A stretch of DNA of 64,000 nucleotides from Agarivorans litoreus (GTDB taxonomy: Bacteria; Pseudomonadota; Gammaproteobacteria; Enterobacterales; Celerinatantimonadaceae): assembly GCF_019649015.1 (NCBI RefSeq), contig NZ_BLPI01000001.1, positions 949,501-1,013,500 of the forward strand, in the 5' to 3' direction. Of the stretch, positions 42,800 through 52,330 are shown piece by piece (within the stretch, counting starts at the first letter, position 1; every line of letters starts with the position of its first letter). The notes under the pieces were generated by a model. The model had not been told where the DNA came from, ran no database searches, and saw only the letters and a list, made by a program, of their open reading frames with translations. The position numbers and the translations under genes were made by a program.

Positions 42800-45784
42800 C
42801 TAATCGTTGTCGCTAATATTTACCCAAGTGCTGGTAATGTTACCTAGTTGGGCAGGACGGGCTGAGAACAAGTAAACCTTAAAGCGTTCGTCACCTTCTT
42901 TGCGCTTATCATCAACGATTTTTGCGCTCACCGTTTTAACCCCACTTTCACCTTCGCTCCATTGTACACGCTGGAAAAACGGCGCGCGGTAGTCAAACCA
43001 ATTAGCAGACGATGGCAATACCAATACCCACGCACTAACAGTAGTGCTAGCTTCACCATTTAACACCAGCGGGATGGTAATGTTGCCAGCAGACTCAGCA
43101 ACGTTCATTTGCTCAAACTGCATGGCTACACTTAATGGCGTGTTGTCTTGAATAATCAGCTCAACTTGCGGCAAGGCTAAACTGGCCGCGCCTTGCTCTA
43201 TGCTTAACTGCAAATAGGCGCGCTCCGCTCCCTCTGTTAGCTCGTCGGTGTACGCAGCAATGTTTAGCTCACGGCTACTCATATCACCATCAAGCCAAGT
43301 TAGTTCGCCACTTAGCAATGCTAAATCTTGCTCATCGGCAGAACCCGCAACTACTTGGTACTTAAGCACTACATCGCCAAAATCACCGGCTAAACGCTCT
43401 ATCGTTAACGAGCCATTACTGCCTTCGGCAATGGTGAGTTCAGTCGCGGTGCTAATAGTGCCCGCACTGCGCATATCTAAAGCAATGATGACGGGATCAT
43501 GATCCGATGCGCGGTAAGCATGTGGCGCATAAAAGTTAGTGATTTGCGCATCAGACTTATACTCAGTGTTGTAATCTAAACCGGTTGGTTCGTCGGCATT
43601 AATATGCCAATCGGTGGCATCTAGCACTCGTGATGTTAAGGCTGAATCGGCCAAGGCGTGGTCTAAACTGCCCGCTTCTTCATCGTAGTAGTAGGAGTAA
43701 CTGTTTGCTTCGAACAGTGGTACTAGGTTAGTAAAGCCGGCCGTTTCAAAGGCTAACATTGGGTCTTCTTTGGCGTACGCGTTAAAGTCTCCTAACAACA
43801 AGACCTGTTGTTTTTCGGCAAAAAACTGGCTCAGTGTTTGCGCCGCTAAAGTGCGCTGACCATTACAATTGCCCTGACCATCTCCCATGTCTGGGTCGCC
43901 TAAGGCATTACAGTTACTGCCCTTAGATTTAAAGTGGTTAACTGCAACATAAAAGCGCTCGCCGCCGTCTACCATGCTAAATTGCTGCACTAAAGGAACG
44001 CGATGTTTAGCAGTATCAGCATCAAACGGGTAAGCGCGAATTAGCTCTGCATCGCCATAAACTTGTACCACACTTGGTTGGTAGATTAAGCCTACCGTGA
44101 TCATATCGTTGCCAATACGTTCACTTAAAGGCTTCACTACGGCGTAATGTTGTTGCTCGGGCAGCTGAACATTAACCGCATCAACTAAGTTTTGAATTGC
44201 GCTAGCCTCATCAAAACCGTTGTTTTGCAACTCCATTAAGCCTACAACGTTGGCATTCATCGCGACTAAGGCCGAGACCAATTTAGCCCGCTGACGTTCA
44301 AACTCTTCAGCAGTATCCGCACCACGAAAATCAGTCGCATTGTCGATGTCTAAATCAGTGAAAAAGTTAAGCACGTTGAAGCTTGCAACAGTTAAGTTAC
44401 CTAGCTCGCCTAGTTCTGGCTCGGTGGTTCTTGGGTTTGCATCGATAAAGTTAGGTACTACCGTAGGCTGCACCCGAAACTGGCCGAAACTGTAATTAAT
44501 AACACCTTCAACATTGCTCACTTGCGAACCAGCGCGCAGGCTGTTTAAGGCCGAGAAGTTAGGGAAGTAGGCTATATCATCGGGATTTTGCGAACTTAAA
44601 CCATCATCCAATACCAAGCGGTTAAGCTGATTAGCGAGGGCTAAAGCTTCGGCTTCTGGCGTATTGGCTGGGTAAACCTGGGTAGACTTAAAGCGCTTAC
44701 CTAAGGACAACACCGTTTCACCATAGCGATTAAAGGTGTAGGCAGGCGTGGCATGCAAGGTTTGTGGCAGCACCACACGCATGCCTTCTAGGTGATAAAG
44801 ATCCGCATCCACCAAGGGTAAGCTTAGGCTGGTTGCACTAGGTAGCGCTTCTTCGCCACACACAATTAAGCCGCTTACATCTTTAAGCTGATTACCACCG
44901 CTATAAGTGGCTACAGTTGCTTTTACGCGTACTCGTTGGCCTAGCGAAACCTCATCAGCATAGTGGTAAACAAAAATCCCTTCAGAAGTTTGAGGGTCTG
45001 CATCCCAGTTAGCATCGGCGTGCTGTATAAAAAAGCCAGATAATTGATTATTGTTGGCATCGCCTTGGAAATCACCCACAACAACAGCTTCAACCACCAC
45101 TTCTTGGTCTAATAAATTGGCAGAACGAATGCTATGAATCGCAGTGCTTGTATCACCACATTGGCCAATTTCTGAGATTGGAGGATCAATTGGCCCGCCA
45201 CCATTATCACAAGCATCTTGGCCAATGCAGCCTAGACCATCAACAGTGTTTATTGCGTAGTTGAACCAGCGAGATGAAATCACAAACTCTTGGCCGTTGT
45301 CGTTATCTGGGCTGCTTTCATCAAGGCGACGCAAGGTTTGATTTTGCGTTGAAGCGCCGCCATCATTCCAGGTTTGACGCACGCCAATTTGACCAACGCG
45401 ATCAAGCAATACATCGTTGGCAAACAAGCCAACTGCATCATCACCATTAAAGTTAATCACACTTGACTCAATGCCCACACCCGGGGGAATTAGGGCATTG
45501 TCGTTATTGCCAATCACCGCATTGCTGTTCACAAATACTAAGGTTTCGCCTGGCGCTAAACTGCCACTTAACGCTTGGGTATTGGTGGCAATGCTTGCTC
45601 CGTTGGAAAACAAGCGCAGCTGATAGTCACCAGCGCTTAGATCGACTGTTTGATCACCATAGTTCGCAATTTCAATTGCCTTGTTAAAACTACTACCTTC
45701 TATATATTCACTAATGAGTACATTCGCTTGAGCGCTAGTACCTAAGGCACATAGGCCCACTAACATAAAATTTCTGGGGTTCAT
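42800..45784 (-). CDS. ExeM-like extracellular endonuclease/exonuclease/phosphatase-family nuclease
   Basis: A 994-residue secreted protein. The signal peptide MNPRNFMLVGLCALGTSAQA leads into a lamin-tail domain (VLISEYIEGSSFNKAIEIAN). An OB-like region follows, then the EEP nuclease from about residue 475 (TVASFNVLNFFTDLD, GLMELQNNGFD, AVNHFKSKGSNCN, LLLGDFNAYAKEDP, SDHDPVIIALD). A Calx-beta-like C-terminal region ends the protein (VNISDND). ExeM enzymes degrade extracellular DNA for phosphorus and affect biofilms. The ATG at 45784 opens the signal peptide. No GlyGly-CTERM anchor is seen, so it may be fully released. Confidence 0.88.
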   Translation of the reverse strand: MNPRNFMLVGLCALGTSAQANVLISEYIEGSSFNKAIEIANYGDQTVDLSAGDYQLRLFSNGASIATNTQALSGSLAPGETLVFVNSNAVIGNNDNALIPPGVGIESSVINFNGDDAVGLFANDVLLDRVGQIGVRQTWNDGGASTQNQTLRRLDESSPDNDNGQEFVISSRWFNYAINTVDGLGCIGQDACDNGGGPIDPPISEIGQCGDTSTAIHSIRSANLLDQEVVVEAVVVGDFQGDANNNQLSGFFIQHADANWDADPQTSEGIFVYHYADEVSLGQRVRVKATVATYSGGNQLKDVSGLIVCGEEALPSATSLSLPLVDADLYHLEGMRVVLPQTLHATPAYTFNRYGETVLSLGKRFKSTQVYPANTPEAEALALANQLNRLVLDDGLSSQNPDDIAYFPNFSALNSLRAGSQVSNVEGVINYSFGQFRVQPTVVPNFIDANPRTTEPELGELGNLTVASFNVLNFFTDLDIDNATDFRGADTAEEFERQRAKLVSALVAMNANVVGLMELQNNGFDEASAIQNLVDAVNVQLPEQQHYAVVKPLSERIGNDMITVGLIYQPSVVQVYGDAELIRAYPFDADTAKHRVPLVQQFSMVDGGERFYVAVNHFKSKGSNCNALGDPDMGDGQGNCNGQRTLAAQTLSQFFAEKQQVLLLGDFNAYAKEDPMLAFETAGFTNLVPLFEANSYSYYYDEEAGSLDHALADSALTSRVLDATDWHINADEPTGLDYNTEYKSDAQITNFYAPHAYRASDHDPVIIALDMRSAGTISTATELTIAEGSNGSLTIERLAGDFGDVVLKYQVVAGSADEQDLALLSGELTWLDGDMSSRELNIAAYTDELTEGAERAYLQLSIEQGAASLALPQVELIIQDNTPLSVAMQFEQMNVAESAGNITIPLVLNGEASTTVSAWVLVLPSSANWFDYRAPFFQRVQWSEGESGVKTVSAKIVDDKRKEGDERFKVYLFSARPAQLGNITSTWVNISDND

Positions 45785-46074
45785 ATTACTCGTCCCTGAG
45801 ACCATAAGAATGCCGCATATAGCGGCGCCATTAACTGGTCTAGCCTGACGAAATTTAATGACAATAAAACACAAAAATGGCGAACAAAATGTGACAATTT
45901 AATGGCAAAACTGTAAACAAGATAGTCACTGTGACTGCTAAAAATCCGCCATTCACGCCGATTGAAAAAGCAAGGCTAACCACAATATAAACAGGCCAGG
46001 CATTAAGATATTTACCGATAGCAAAATAAAGGTTTTAAGCTAAGTTTATAGAAACAACTAAATGTGGCTTAACC
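45785..46074. other. Divergent intergenic region, nuclease / MBL-fold gene
   Basis: 290 bases with no gene. In the nuclease leader a perfect hairpin GCCGC-ATATA-GCGGC lies at 45812-45826, about 28 bases upstream of the start codon. Confidence 0.35.
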
Positions 46075-46821
46075 ATGAACAATTCAGCGCCTTTAAGCGT
46101 GGCTTTAAAGCACGGCGATATAAAGCAACTATTTGATAATATTTATTTTGTAACTGGTACTGTGACCATGACTAAACCCTTGAGTATGTCGTTTAGCCGT
46201 AATATGTGTATTGTTAAACAGGGCTCTCAGCTGGTGTTAATTAATTCGGTGCAACTAAGCCCTGCAGGTTTAAGCCAACTGGATATGCTAGGTAAGGTAA
46301 GCGATGTTATTCGTCTCGCCGCTTTTCATGGCATGGACGACCCATTTTACAAACACCACTATGGCGCGAAGGTGTGGTCGGTTGACGCACCATATAACAG
46401 CGAGCTTAGCCGAGTAGCCAAACAAGAAAACATCTACTTTGAGCCGGATCATATACTGAGTACACAACAGACTAAGCTTCCTATAAATGACGCTAAATAT
46501 ATAGAAATAAGTTCAGCCGAGCCCAAGGAGTCACTCATTTTGTTACCACAAAATAAAGGAGTACTGATTGCCGGTGATAGCTTACAAAACTGGCAAACAG
46601 CCGATAGTTACTTCAACTTTGCTGGTGCTGTGCTCATGAAGATGATGGGTTTTCTTAAAGCCTATAATGTTGGACCAGGTTGGTTAAAAATGGCCAAACC
46701 AGAAAAAAATGAGATTAAAAGCCTATTAGAACTAGATTTTGAACATGTGATTCCCGCCCATGGCAGCCCAGTGATAAAAAACGCTAAACAGCATTTCAGT
46801 GGAGCAATCACCCGCCTATAG
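46075..46821 (+). CDS. Degenerate metallo-beta-lactamase-fold protein
   Basis: A 248-residue protein with the metallo-beta-lactamase fold layout but altered metal sites. The place of HxHxDH reads AAFHGMDDPFYKHHYGA; later elements are IAGDSLQNW and VIPAHGSPV. It may keep a fold without full zinc binding, or act as a different hydrolase. No signal peptide. It converges on the MFS gene with two bases between the stops. Confidence 0.7.
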   Translation: MNNSAPLSVALKHGDIKQLFDNIYFVTGTVTMTKPLSMSFSRNMCIVKQGSQLVLINSVQLSPAGLSQLDMLGKVSDVIRLAAFHGMDDPFYKHHYGAKVWSVDAPYNSELSRVAKQENIYFEPDHILSTQQTKLPINDAKYIEISSAEPKESLILLPQNKGVLIAGDSLQNWQTADSYFNFAGAVLMKMMGFLKAYNVGPGWLKMAKPEKNEIKSLLELDFEHVIPAHGSPVIKNAKQHFSGAITRL

Positions 46822-46823
46822 CC

Positions 46824-48035
46824 TTACACCTTAGCAATCTCTAATGCGCCTTCGTCAGTATGCAGGTAACGCTGCGCCATAAATGCCACCGCCGACAGTG
46901 AGCAAACACTTACCAACACAATGCCCTGCCAGCCCCAAGCTGCAAAGAAGGGCTGCATTAATGCGCCGCCACTTGCTGCGCCAATGTAATAACTAATAGT
47001 ATAAAGAGCTGATGCGCTGGCCTTAGCTTGAGTGGCATGTTGGTTTACCCACGCGCTGGCTTGAGCATGGCAGAAAAAGAAGCCCATGGATGACACCACC
47101 ATTGCCAATAACAACACCCATAGCTCGCCAAACAGACTTAATAAGCTGGCGATAGTCATCACCAACAAACCCAACACTATGCAACTTTTGCCTCCGTAAC
47201 GTTGCGCAATTCGCCCGGCCGAGCTGGCAGTAAATGTGCCTCCTAGATAACTAAGAAACAATAACGATGTAAGGCTAGCGGGCAGCGAAAACGGTGCTTC
47301 GGCCAAAATAAAAGTGAGGTAAGAGAACTGGTTTATAAACACCCCAAAACCGATGCCTCCCACTAAGTAAGCACATACTAACTGTGGGTTGCGGATATGC
47401 CGCTTATAGTTAGCAAGACTTTGACATAAGCGCCAGCGACCTAAGGTTTTAGCTTGTTCTGCTGGCAGTAGCATCACCACCGCTAGCGCCATAAACAAGC
47501 TAAGCAAAGCAACTACCATAAACGACATCTGCCAAGAGCCCAGCAAGTCGGCACTCCAGCCCCCAAGTAAACGCCCACCAATTCCACCTAAAGAGTTGGC
47601 CGCGATAAAAATACCCACCGCTTTGATCAAAGCTTGCGGATCTAATTGCTCTGCTAAGTAAGCAATCGCTACTGCTGGAACACCAGCCAAACAAACACCC
47701 TGTAGAAAACGCAAAGCGACAATGGCATAAAACGATTGGGGGTGCGCCAAGCCTATCAGTAAACTTAAACAAGGGACTAAAGCGATAGAGAACAGCAGTA
47801 TCTTGCGCCGACCCACGGCATCCGACAAAGAAGCCAACAGCAGCAAACCCAAAGCCATGCCTAACATGGCAGCCGACAGCATCGCGCTTGCCGCCAAGGG
47901 AGAAACTTGATACTCACTGGCAAACATAGGTAGCAAAGGTTGCACCAAATACAAATTGAAAAAAGTTACCAGTGAAGCGGCCGATACCGCTGCGGTGACT
48001 CTCCAAAAACCTTTACTGTTTTGCTGATACTGCAT
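46824..48035 (-). CDS. MFS transporter, YnfM-like
   Basis: A 403-residue inner-membrane permease of the drug/proton antiporter type with about twelve helices. Motif A is in LLLLASLSDAVGRRKILLFS; AMLSAAMLGMALG and GRIAQRYGGKSCIV are other conserved parts. It resembles YnfM-like exporters, whose substrates are poorly known. It is divergent from a LysR gene with 92 bases between, and a palindrome lies there, so LysR control is likely. Confidence 0.88.
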   Translation of the reverse strand: MQYQQNSKGFWRVTAAVSAASLVTFFNLYLVQPLLPMFASEYQVSPLAASAMLSAAMLGMALGLLLLASLSDAVGRRKILLFSIALVPCLSLLIGLAHPQSFYAIVALRFLQGVCLAGVPAVAIAYLAEQLDPQALIKAVGIFIAANSLGGIGGRLLGGWSADLLGSWQMSFMVVALLSLFMALAVVMLLPAEQAKTLGRWRLCQSLANYKRHIRNPQLVCAYLVGGIGFGVFINQFSYLTFILAEAPFSLPASLTSLLFLSYLGGTFTASSAGRIAQRYGGKSCIVLGLLVMTIASLLSLFGELWVLLLAMVVSSMGFFFCHAQASAWVNQHATQAKASASALYTISYYIGAASGGALMQPFFAAWGWQGIVLVSVCSLSAVAFMAQRYLHTDEGALEIAKV

Positions 48036-48103
48036 AGCGTGCTCGACATCGTGGAATAGTTAAATCCTAAGCTTCCACTACCAATAAATAAAATATATTA
48101 GTA

Positions 48104-48118
48104 TTATCACCGTGATAA
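48104..48118. promoter_or_regulatory. LysR-type operator between the MFS and lysR genes
   Basis: TTATCAC-C-GTGATAA, a perfect seven-plus-seven palindrome with the T-N11-A core of LysR boxes. It is nine bases before the lysR ATG and 68 before the MFS start, suited to autorepression and control of the MFS gene. Confidence 0.72.
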
Positions 48119-48127
48119 CTTTTACTT

Positions 48128-49024
48128 ATGGATATACAAATGGAACTGCGACAACTGCGACAATTTGTAACGGTAGTAGAGTTAGCTAGTTTTACCGCCG
48201 CGGCTAAACACTTGGGTATTGCCCAGCCAGCCATTAGCGCTACCATAAAAAAGTTGGAACAGCAGCTCTCCATTCAATTGCTACAACGCAATGAGCGTAA
48301 AGTAAGCTTAAGCGCCGAAGGCCAAATTCTTTACCAGCATGCAATACAATTGCTTAAACAGGCCGAAGACGCCGAACAAGCCATGCAATCCTTAGTAGGC
48401 TTAGAAAGCGGCACGGTAACCATCGGCATTCCTAGCATGATGGGCTCTTATTTCTTCCCGCCTTTACTCATGGGCTTTAAAAGCCTCTACCCACAACTTA
48501 ACCTCTCGGTGGTAGATGCAGGTACCGAATTGGTGAGAAAAAAACTACTAAGCGGCGAATTAGATCTAGGCATTGTAGTCACCCACGATGTACCACCCGA
48601 GCTACATTGCGAACCAATTTACAAAGGAGAACTGCTAGCTTGTTGTAGCCAAGATAACCCGCTAAGCCAACAAGACAGTATTAGCCACCAAGAGTTTTTA
48701 GATCATGAGTTAGTGCTATTTAGAGAGGGCTATTTTCACCACAAGGTGATTGAGCAAATAAGTCGTGAGCAGCAGCGAGTGCCGCAGGTCTCTTTTCAAA
48801 CCAACTTAATACCGTTGATTAAATCGATAGTGGCACGAGATTTTGGCATCACCACCCTGCTTAGCATGGTGGTGCAACCGGGCGACTCGCTGCACTCATT
48901 AAGCTTTAATCCGCCATTTTATCTAGAACTGGGCTTAGCTTGGCGTCGCGACGCCTATATGTCTCGAGCCAATCAGCGCTTCAAAGATTTTGTATTAGAG
49001 AACTGCAAACAGGTCGAGGCATAA
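48128..49024 (+). CDS. LysR-type transcriptional regulator
   Basis: A 298-residue regulator. The helix-turn-helix is MELRQLRQFVTVVELASFTAA with AAKHLGIAQPAISATIKKLE; the effector domain follows from about residue 92 (GTVTIGIPSMMGSYFFP). A second ATG at 48140 gives the more typical start MELRQLR. Neither start has a strong ribosome site, and the operator is just upstream, so expression may be kept low. The likely target is the divergent MFS gene. Confidence 0.92.
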   Translation: MDIQMELRQLRQFVTVVELASFTAAAKHLGIAQPAISATIKKLEQQLSIQLLQRNERKVSLSAEGQILYQHAIQLLKQAEDAEQAMQSLVGLESGTVTIGIPSMMGSYFFPPLLMGFKSLYPQLNLSVVDAGTELVRKKLLSGELDLGIVVTHDVPPELHCEPIYKGELLACCSQDNPLSQQDSISHQEFLDHELVLFREGYFHHKVIEQISREQQRVPQVSFQTNLIPLIKSIVARDFGITTLLSMVVQPGDSLHSLSFNPPFYLELGLAWRRDAYMSRANQRFKDFVLENCKQVEA

Positions 49025-49107
49025 TCAACAAACCGGAAAACCCAGCAACTACCATTGCGTATTATTCCCGATATACTTAAGCCAGAAAGCTAATCAAGGA
49101 TGAATGT

Positions 49108-49941
49108 GTGTCTAACGAAACAAGCAAACAAAGCCCAATGCAGCAGCGGCTTTATGAGATAATTTTTGGTTACAACTCAAAGGCCGGTAAACGCTTTGAT
49201 CTGCTATTAGTTGTCGCCATTATCACCAGCGTAAGCGTGGTTATCTTAGATTCGGTGAGTGAGTTTGAGCAGCTCTACCATACCTGGTTTATCGCTATTG
49301 AAGTGGTGTTTACGGTATTTTTTACGCTGGAATACATCGCCCGCTTGTACTGCTCTCCGCAACCTAAAGAGTACGCTAAAAGCTTTTATGGCATTGTTGA
49401 TTTATTGGCTATTCTGCCTACCTATTTAGCGCTGCTTTACCCCGCCGCTCAAGTTATGCTTTTATTTCGTTTACTGCGTATATTGCGAATTTTGCGGGTG
49501 CTTAAGTTAGTGCGCTATATGAGTGAGGCCAACGTGCTACTGCGCGCCTTAATGCTGGCAAGGCGCAAGATTTTAGTGTTCTTATTCTGTATCTGCTTAA
49601 TTACCACCATTTATGGTGCCTTAATGTATGCCATTGAAGGGCCCGAAAACGGCTTTACCAGTATTCCTAAGAGCATCTACTGGGCAATTGTTACCATTAC
49701 TACCGTGGGTTATGGCGATATCTCCCCTGCTACACCATTAGGGCAAGCACTGGCGGCTTTAGTCATGATAACCGGCTTTGCCATTATCACCGTGCCAACC
49801 GGCATTGTGGGCGCTGAGTTAGTAAACGAGATGCGCAGAGAACAGCGCGAACATCGTTGTTTACACTGTGAGCGCGCAGGTCACGACCATGATGCAGACT
49901 ACTGTAAACACTGTGGAGCCAGCCTATTAGAACAATCATAA
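49108..49941 (+). CDS. Voltage-gated-type potassium channel with C-terminal zinc ribbon
   Basis: A 277-residue six-helix channel. The S4-like helix carries repeated Arg (LFRLLRILRILRVLKLVRYM), and the pore has the filter TTVGYGD. After the last helix the tail holds CLHCERAGHDHDADYCKHCG, two CxxC pairs 13 residues apart, which looks like a small zinc ribbon and is not a usual part of such channels. It opens with GTG, with AAGGA upstream. It could set potassium flux in response to voltage and perhaps metal or redox state. Confidence 0.88.
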   Translation: MSNETSKQSPMQQRLYEIIFGYNSKAGKRFDLLLVVAIITSVSVVILDSVSEFEQLYHTWFIAIEVVFTVFFTLEYIARLYCSPQPKEYAKSFYGIVDLLAILPTYLALLYPAAQVMLLFRLLRILRILRVLKLVRYMSEANVLLRALMLARRKILVFLFCICLITTIYGALMYAIEGPENGFTSIPKSIYWAIVTITTVGYGDISPATPLGQALAALVMITGFAIITVPTGIVGAELVNEMRREQREHRCLHCERAGHDHDADYCKHCGASLLEQS

Positions 49942-50008
49942 AAATGTATTATTCAGGCATTAGTCTGCTGGGCTAAACTGAATTACATAACTTAATAACG
50001 GTAAATCT

Positions 50009-50716
50009 ATGGTGATTATTGTAGGACATCGCGGCGCAGCAGGCAGCGCGCCAGAAAACACTTTAGCAGGTTTAGACCGAGCTGCTGAGCTAGGTTTAAG
50101 CTGGGTCGAATTTGATACCTTTTTAGCAAGTGATCACCAAGCTATAGTATTTCACGATGAAAACTTGGATCGCTGCACCCACAGCAGCGGCAAAGTGGCT
50201 GATCACAGCTTAGATCAATTGCTAACCATCGATGCTGGAGTTAAGTTTGCGCCAGAGTTTATTGGCCAACAAATCCCAAGCTTGCGCCAATATTTAATAC
50301 ACGCCAAAAAATTAGGGTTGAAGCTAAATTTAGAGCTTAAGTATCACCAACAGCCCCGCCAACAGCTTGCTGAAGCGGTGCTAGAGGAGATTAAGCACTG
50401 TAATTTTCCCTTAAGCGATTTGCTGATATCCAGCTTCGATCATCAAATTTTGTTGTTTTTACATAAACATGCCAAGCAATTAGAGCTCGCCCAGCTTTAT
50501 GAAGCCCCTCCAGAAAACTGGCGACAACAACTCGCAGACATTGATGCCGTTGCTTGCCATTGTAATTATCAAAAGCTGAGTGTGGCCCAAGCTAAACAAA
50601 TCAAACTGGCGGGTTATCGTTTGTCTACATACACTGTAAATGAGCCCACCGAAATCACCGCATTGTTACCATGGTTGGATATGGTTATTAGTGACTTTCC
50701 TGAGCGATTTTTATAG
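50009..50716 (+). CDS. ugpQ: Cytoplasmic glycerophosphodiester phosphodiesterase (UgpQ type)
   Basis: A 235-residue enzyme that hydrolyses glycerophosphodiesters to glycerol-3-phosphate and an alcohol. Catalytic motifs: GHRGAAGSAPENTLAG at the N-terminus, WVEFDTF and VFHDENLDRC for metal and catalysis, LNLELK in the middle, and the C-terminal VISDFPERFL. There is no signal peptide, which distinguishes it from periplasmic GlpQ. A TetR-like gene follows after 49 bases. Confidence 0.88.
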   Translation: MVIIVGHRGAAGSAPENTLAGLDRAAELGLSWVEFDTFLASDHQAIVFHDENLDRCTHSSGKVADHSLDQLLTIDAGVKFAPEFIGQQIPSLRQYLIHAKKLGLKLNLELKYHQQPRQQLAEAVLEEIKHCNFPLSDLLISSFDHQILLFLHKHAKQLELAQLYEAPPENWRQQLADIDAVACHCNYQKLSVAQAKQIKLAGYRLSTYTVNEPTEITALLPWLDMVISDFPERFL

Positions 50717-50765
50717 TCCCTAAGTGTGTGGAAAGTTTGCACACTTAATTCGCAGGAAGCGAGCC

Positions 50766-51263
50766 ATGACGCCAGCAAACTTGTCACCTAAGCAGCAACT
50801 TAAAGAACGTATTCTCGATCAGGTATTGGCCTTTCTATTAGAGGGTGATTGGCAGCAAATTGAGATGAAGAACATCGCTAGCCAATGCGCTATTAGCGAC
50901 GCTGAACTTAACGACTGCTTCCCTAACTTGCAATCAATTACCTCAGCGGTAAATAGCCGACTAACTCAAAACTTTATTCAACACCTAGATTTAAGTAGCC
51001 GAGAAAGTTTGCGCCTCACGTGGTTAGACAGCCTTGAGTCTCCGCGTTTTCGGGCGATTGTGCATTTGTTTATTGATGCGTCTCAGCAAAAAAGTGTGGC
51101 GTGGCGTTTAGCTAACGTTGGATGGAATCAGTTTACTAACCATGTGGCTAGCCATTTAGGTTATCAGGCCGTGAATCAAGATCTCCCCTGGCTGCTGGGG
51201 AAATCGATGCTCAAATTTATTAACCAACGTGGTCGTACATCACTTAAAAGCGTAGATAGCTAA
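50766..51263 (+). CDS. TetR-like regulator
   Basis: A 165-residue protein. The first 55 residues resemble a TetR helix-turn-helix (LKERILDQVLAFLLEGDW, MKNIASQCAISDAELNDCF), followed by an all-helical region with little similarity to known ligand domains. The ATG at 50766 has AGGAAGCGAG upstream. It may regulate ugpQ or itself. Its stop overlaps the convergent GNAT stop by four bases. Confidence 0.6.
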   Translation: MTPANLSPKQQLKERILDQVLAFLLEGDWQQIEMKNIASQCAISDAELNDCFPNLQSITSAVNSRLTQNFIQHLDLSSRESLRLTWLDSLESPRFRAIVHLFIDASQQKSVAWRLANVGWNQFTNHVASHLGYQAVNQDLPWLLGKSMLKFINQRGRTSLKSVDS

Positions 51264-51805
51264 CTTTGTGGCTGTAGTAGGTCATCGCCAATCAGTGAGT
51301 AAATTGCCGCATGGCAGGGCTTGCCGTAATCCAATACTCGTGCACGTGCTAAGCATTCAAACTGAGCGCCGGCCTTTTCGGCAACCCGGCGGCTGGCAAA
51401 ATTTTCTTCAGCGATAACCAACTCTAGTCGGTTTAGCTGCAAAGCATTAAAGGCATAATCAGCCATTAAACGCACGGCTTCGGTAGCAATGCCTTTTCCG
51501 CTGGCGCTGTCTTTTATCCAATAACCCAGGTTGGCAGCGCGGTAATTCCATTCAATACGATTAATGGCAATAGCGCCCAAAAACTCACCACCTTGGCTCG
51601 CAAATATGCCCATATCAAAGGCAATATTCTTGGCGATTGCAGCCTGGCTTAGCGCTAACCAAGAGCGGCTTTCCTCTTCAGGGTAATCTTCTTCCATCCA
51701 ATCTAGCCAACGACAGCCGCTAATAGCCGTTTCGCGAACCGCCTCGGCATGGGCGACAGCATCGCTTGGTAAGTAAGGGCGAATAAGTACGTGCTTGCCG
51801 CGCAT
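51260..51805 (-). CDS. GNAT acetyltransferase (RimJ/RimL-like)
   Basis: A 181-residue acetyltransferase. VLIRPYLPSDA at the start and the acetyl-CoA loop region LGYWIKDSASGKGIATEAVRL, then LNRLELVIAEENFASRRVAEKAG, are typical of RimL-like enzymes that acetylate protein N-termini or small amines. It is nine bases after the DUF2956 gene on the same strand, so they are cotranscribed. Confidence 0.86.
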   Translation of the reverse strand: MRGKHVLIRPYLPSDAVAHAEAVRETAISGCRWLDWMEEDYPEEESRSWLALSQAAIAKNIAFDMGIFASQGGEFLGAIAINRIEWNYRAANLGYWIKDSASGKGIATEAVRLMADYAFNALQLNRLELVIAEENFASRRVAEKAGAQFECLARARVLDYGKPCHAAIYSLIGDDLLQPQS

Positions 51806-51814
51806 GTTTAGCTC

Positions 51815-52159
51815 CTAATTTGGCGAGTAACTATAAACATAGGCTGCAAAACCTATCCACGACAAACCTAGCAGTAGCCAAGGCAAATACTGCGGCTTGT
51901 TTGAGCCTGCAGATTGTGGGCTTTTCTGTGCTTCAACTTGCTTATCGCTTTGCTGGCGAGCTTGTTTTTTGCGTGCTTTGTCGGCTTCACGCATTTTAGC
52001 TTTATGCTGCTTTTTGTATTGCTCAATGCCTTTTTGAATACCCGCCGATATTAATTTGGTTTGCTCTTTGGTTTGACCCGGCCGCTGATTAGCTTTTGCT
52101 ATCGCATCTGCCGTTGTCACCGTTTCATCTGAGACCTTTTGTTTCTGTTGCTTTGCCAC
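51815..52159 (-). CDS. DUF2956 family membrane protein
   Basis: A 114-residue protein. A basic, Lys- and Gln-rich helical N-terminal half (AIAKANQRPGQTKEQTKL, GIEQYKKQHKAKMRE) is followed by one membrane helix at about residues 90-108. This is the DUF2956 pattern of Vibrio and relatives. Function is unknown. It opens with GTG behind a near-perfect AGGAGGTAAT ribosome site. Confidence 0.8.
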   Translation of the reverse strand: MAKQQKQKVSDETVTTADAIAKANQRPGQTKEQTKLISAGIQKGIEQYKKQHKAKMREADKARKKQARQQSDKQVEAQKSPQSAGSNKPQYLPWLLLGLSWIGFAAYVYSYSPN

Positions 52160-52330
52160 ATTACCTCCTAGCGTAGAGTATTACTTTGAACTATCCCGCT
52201 ACATAAGTCTAAAAGATCACGCAACTATAATAAAACAAAGACTTTTTTAAAGAGTAACTACCTTGATCATTTTTTTATAGCAGCCTTAGGCTTACACTAA
52301 GCAAATTTTTTTGTTCAGGGAGAATGACGG

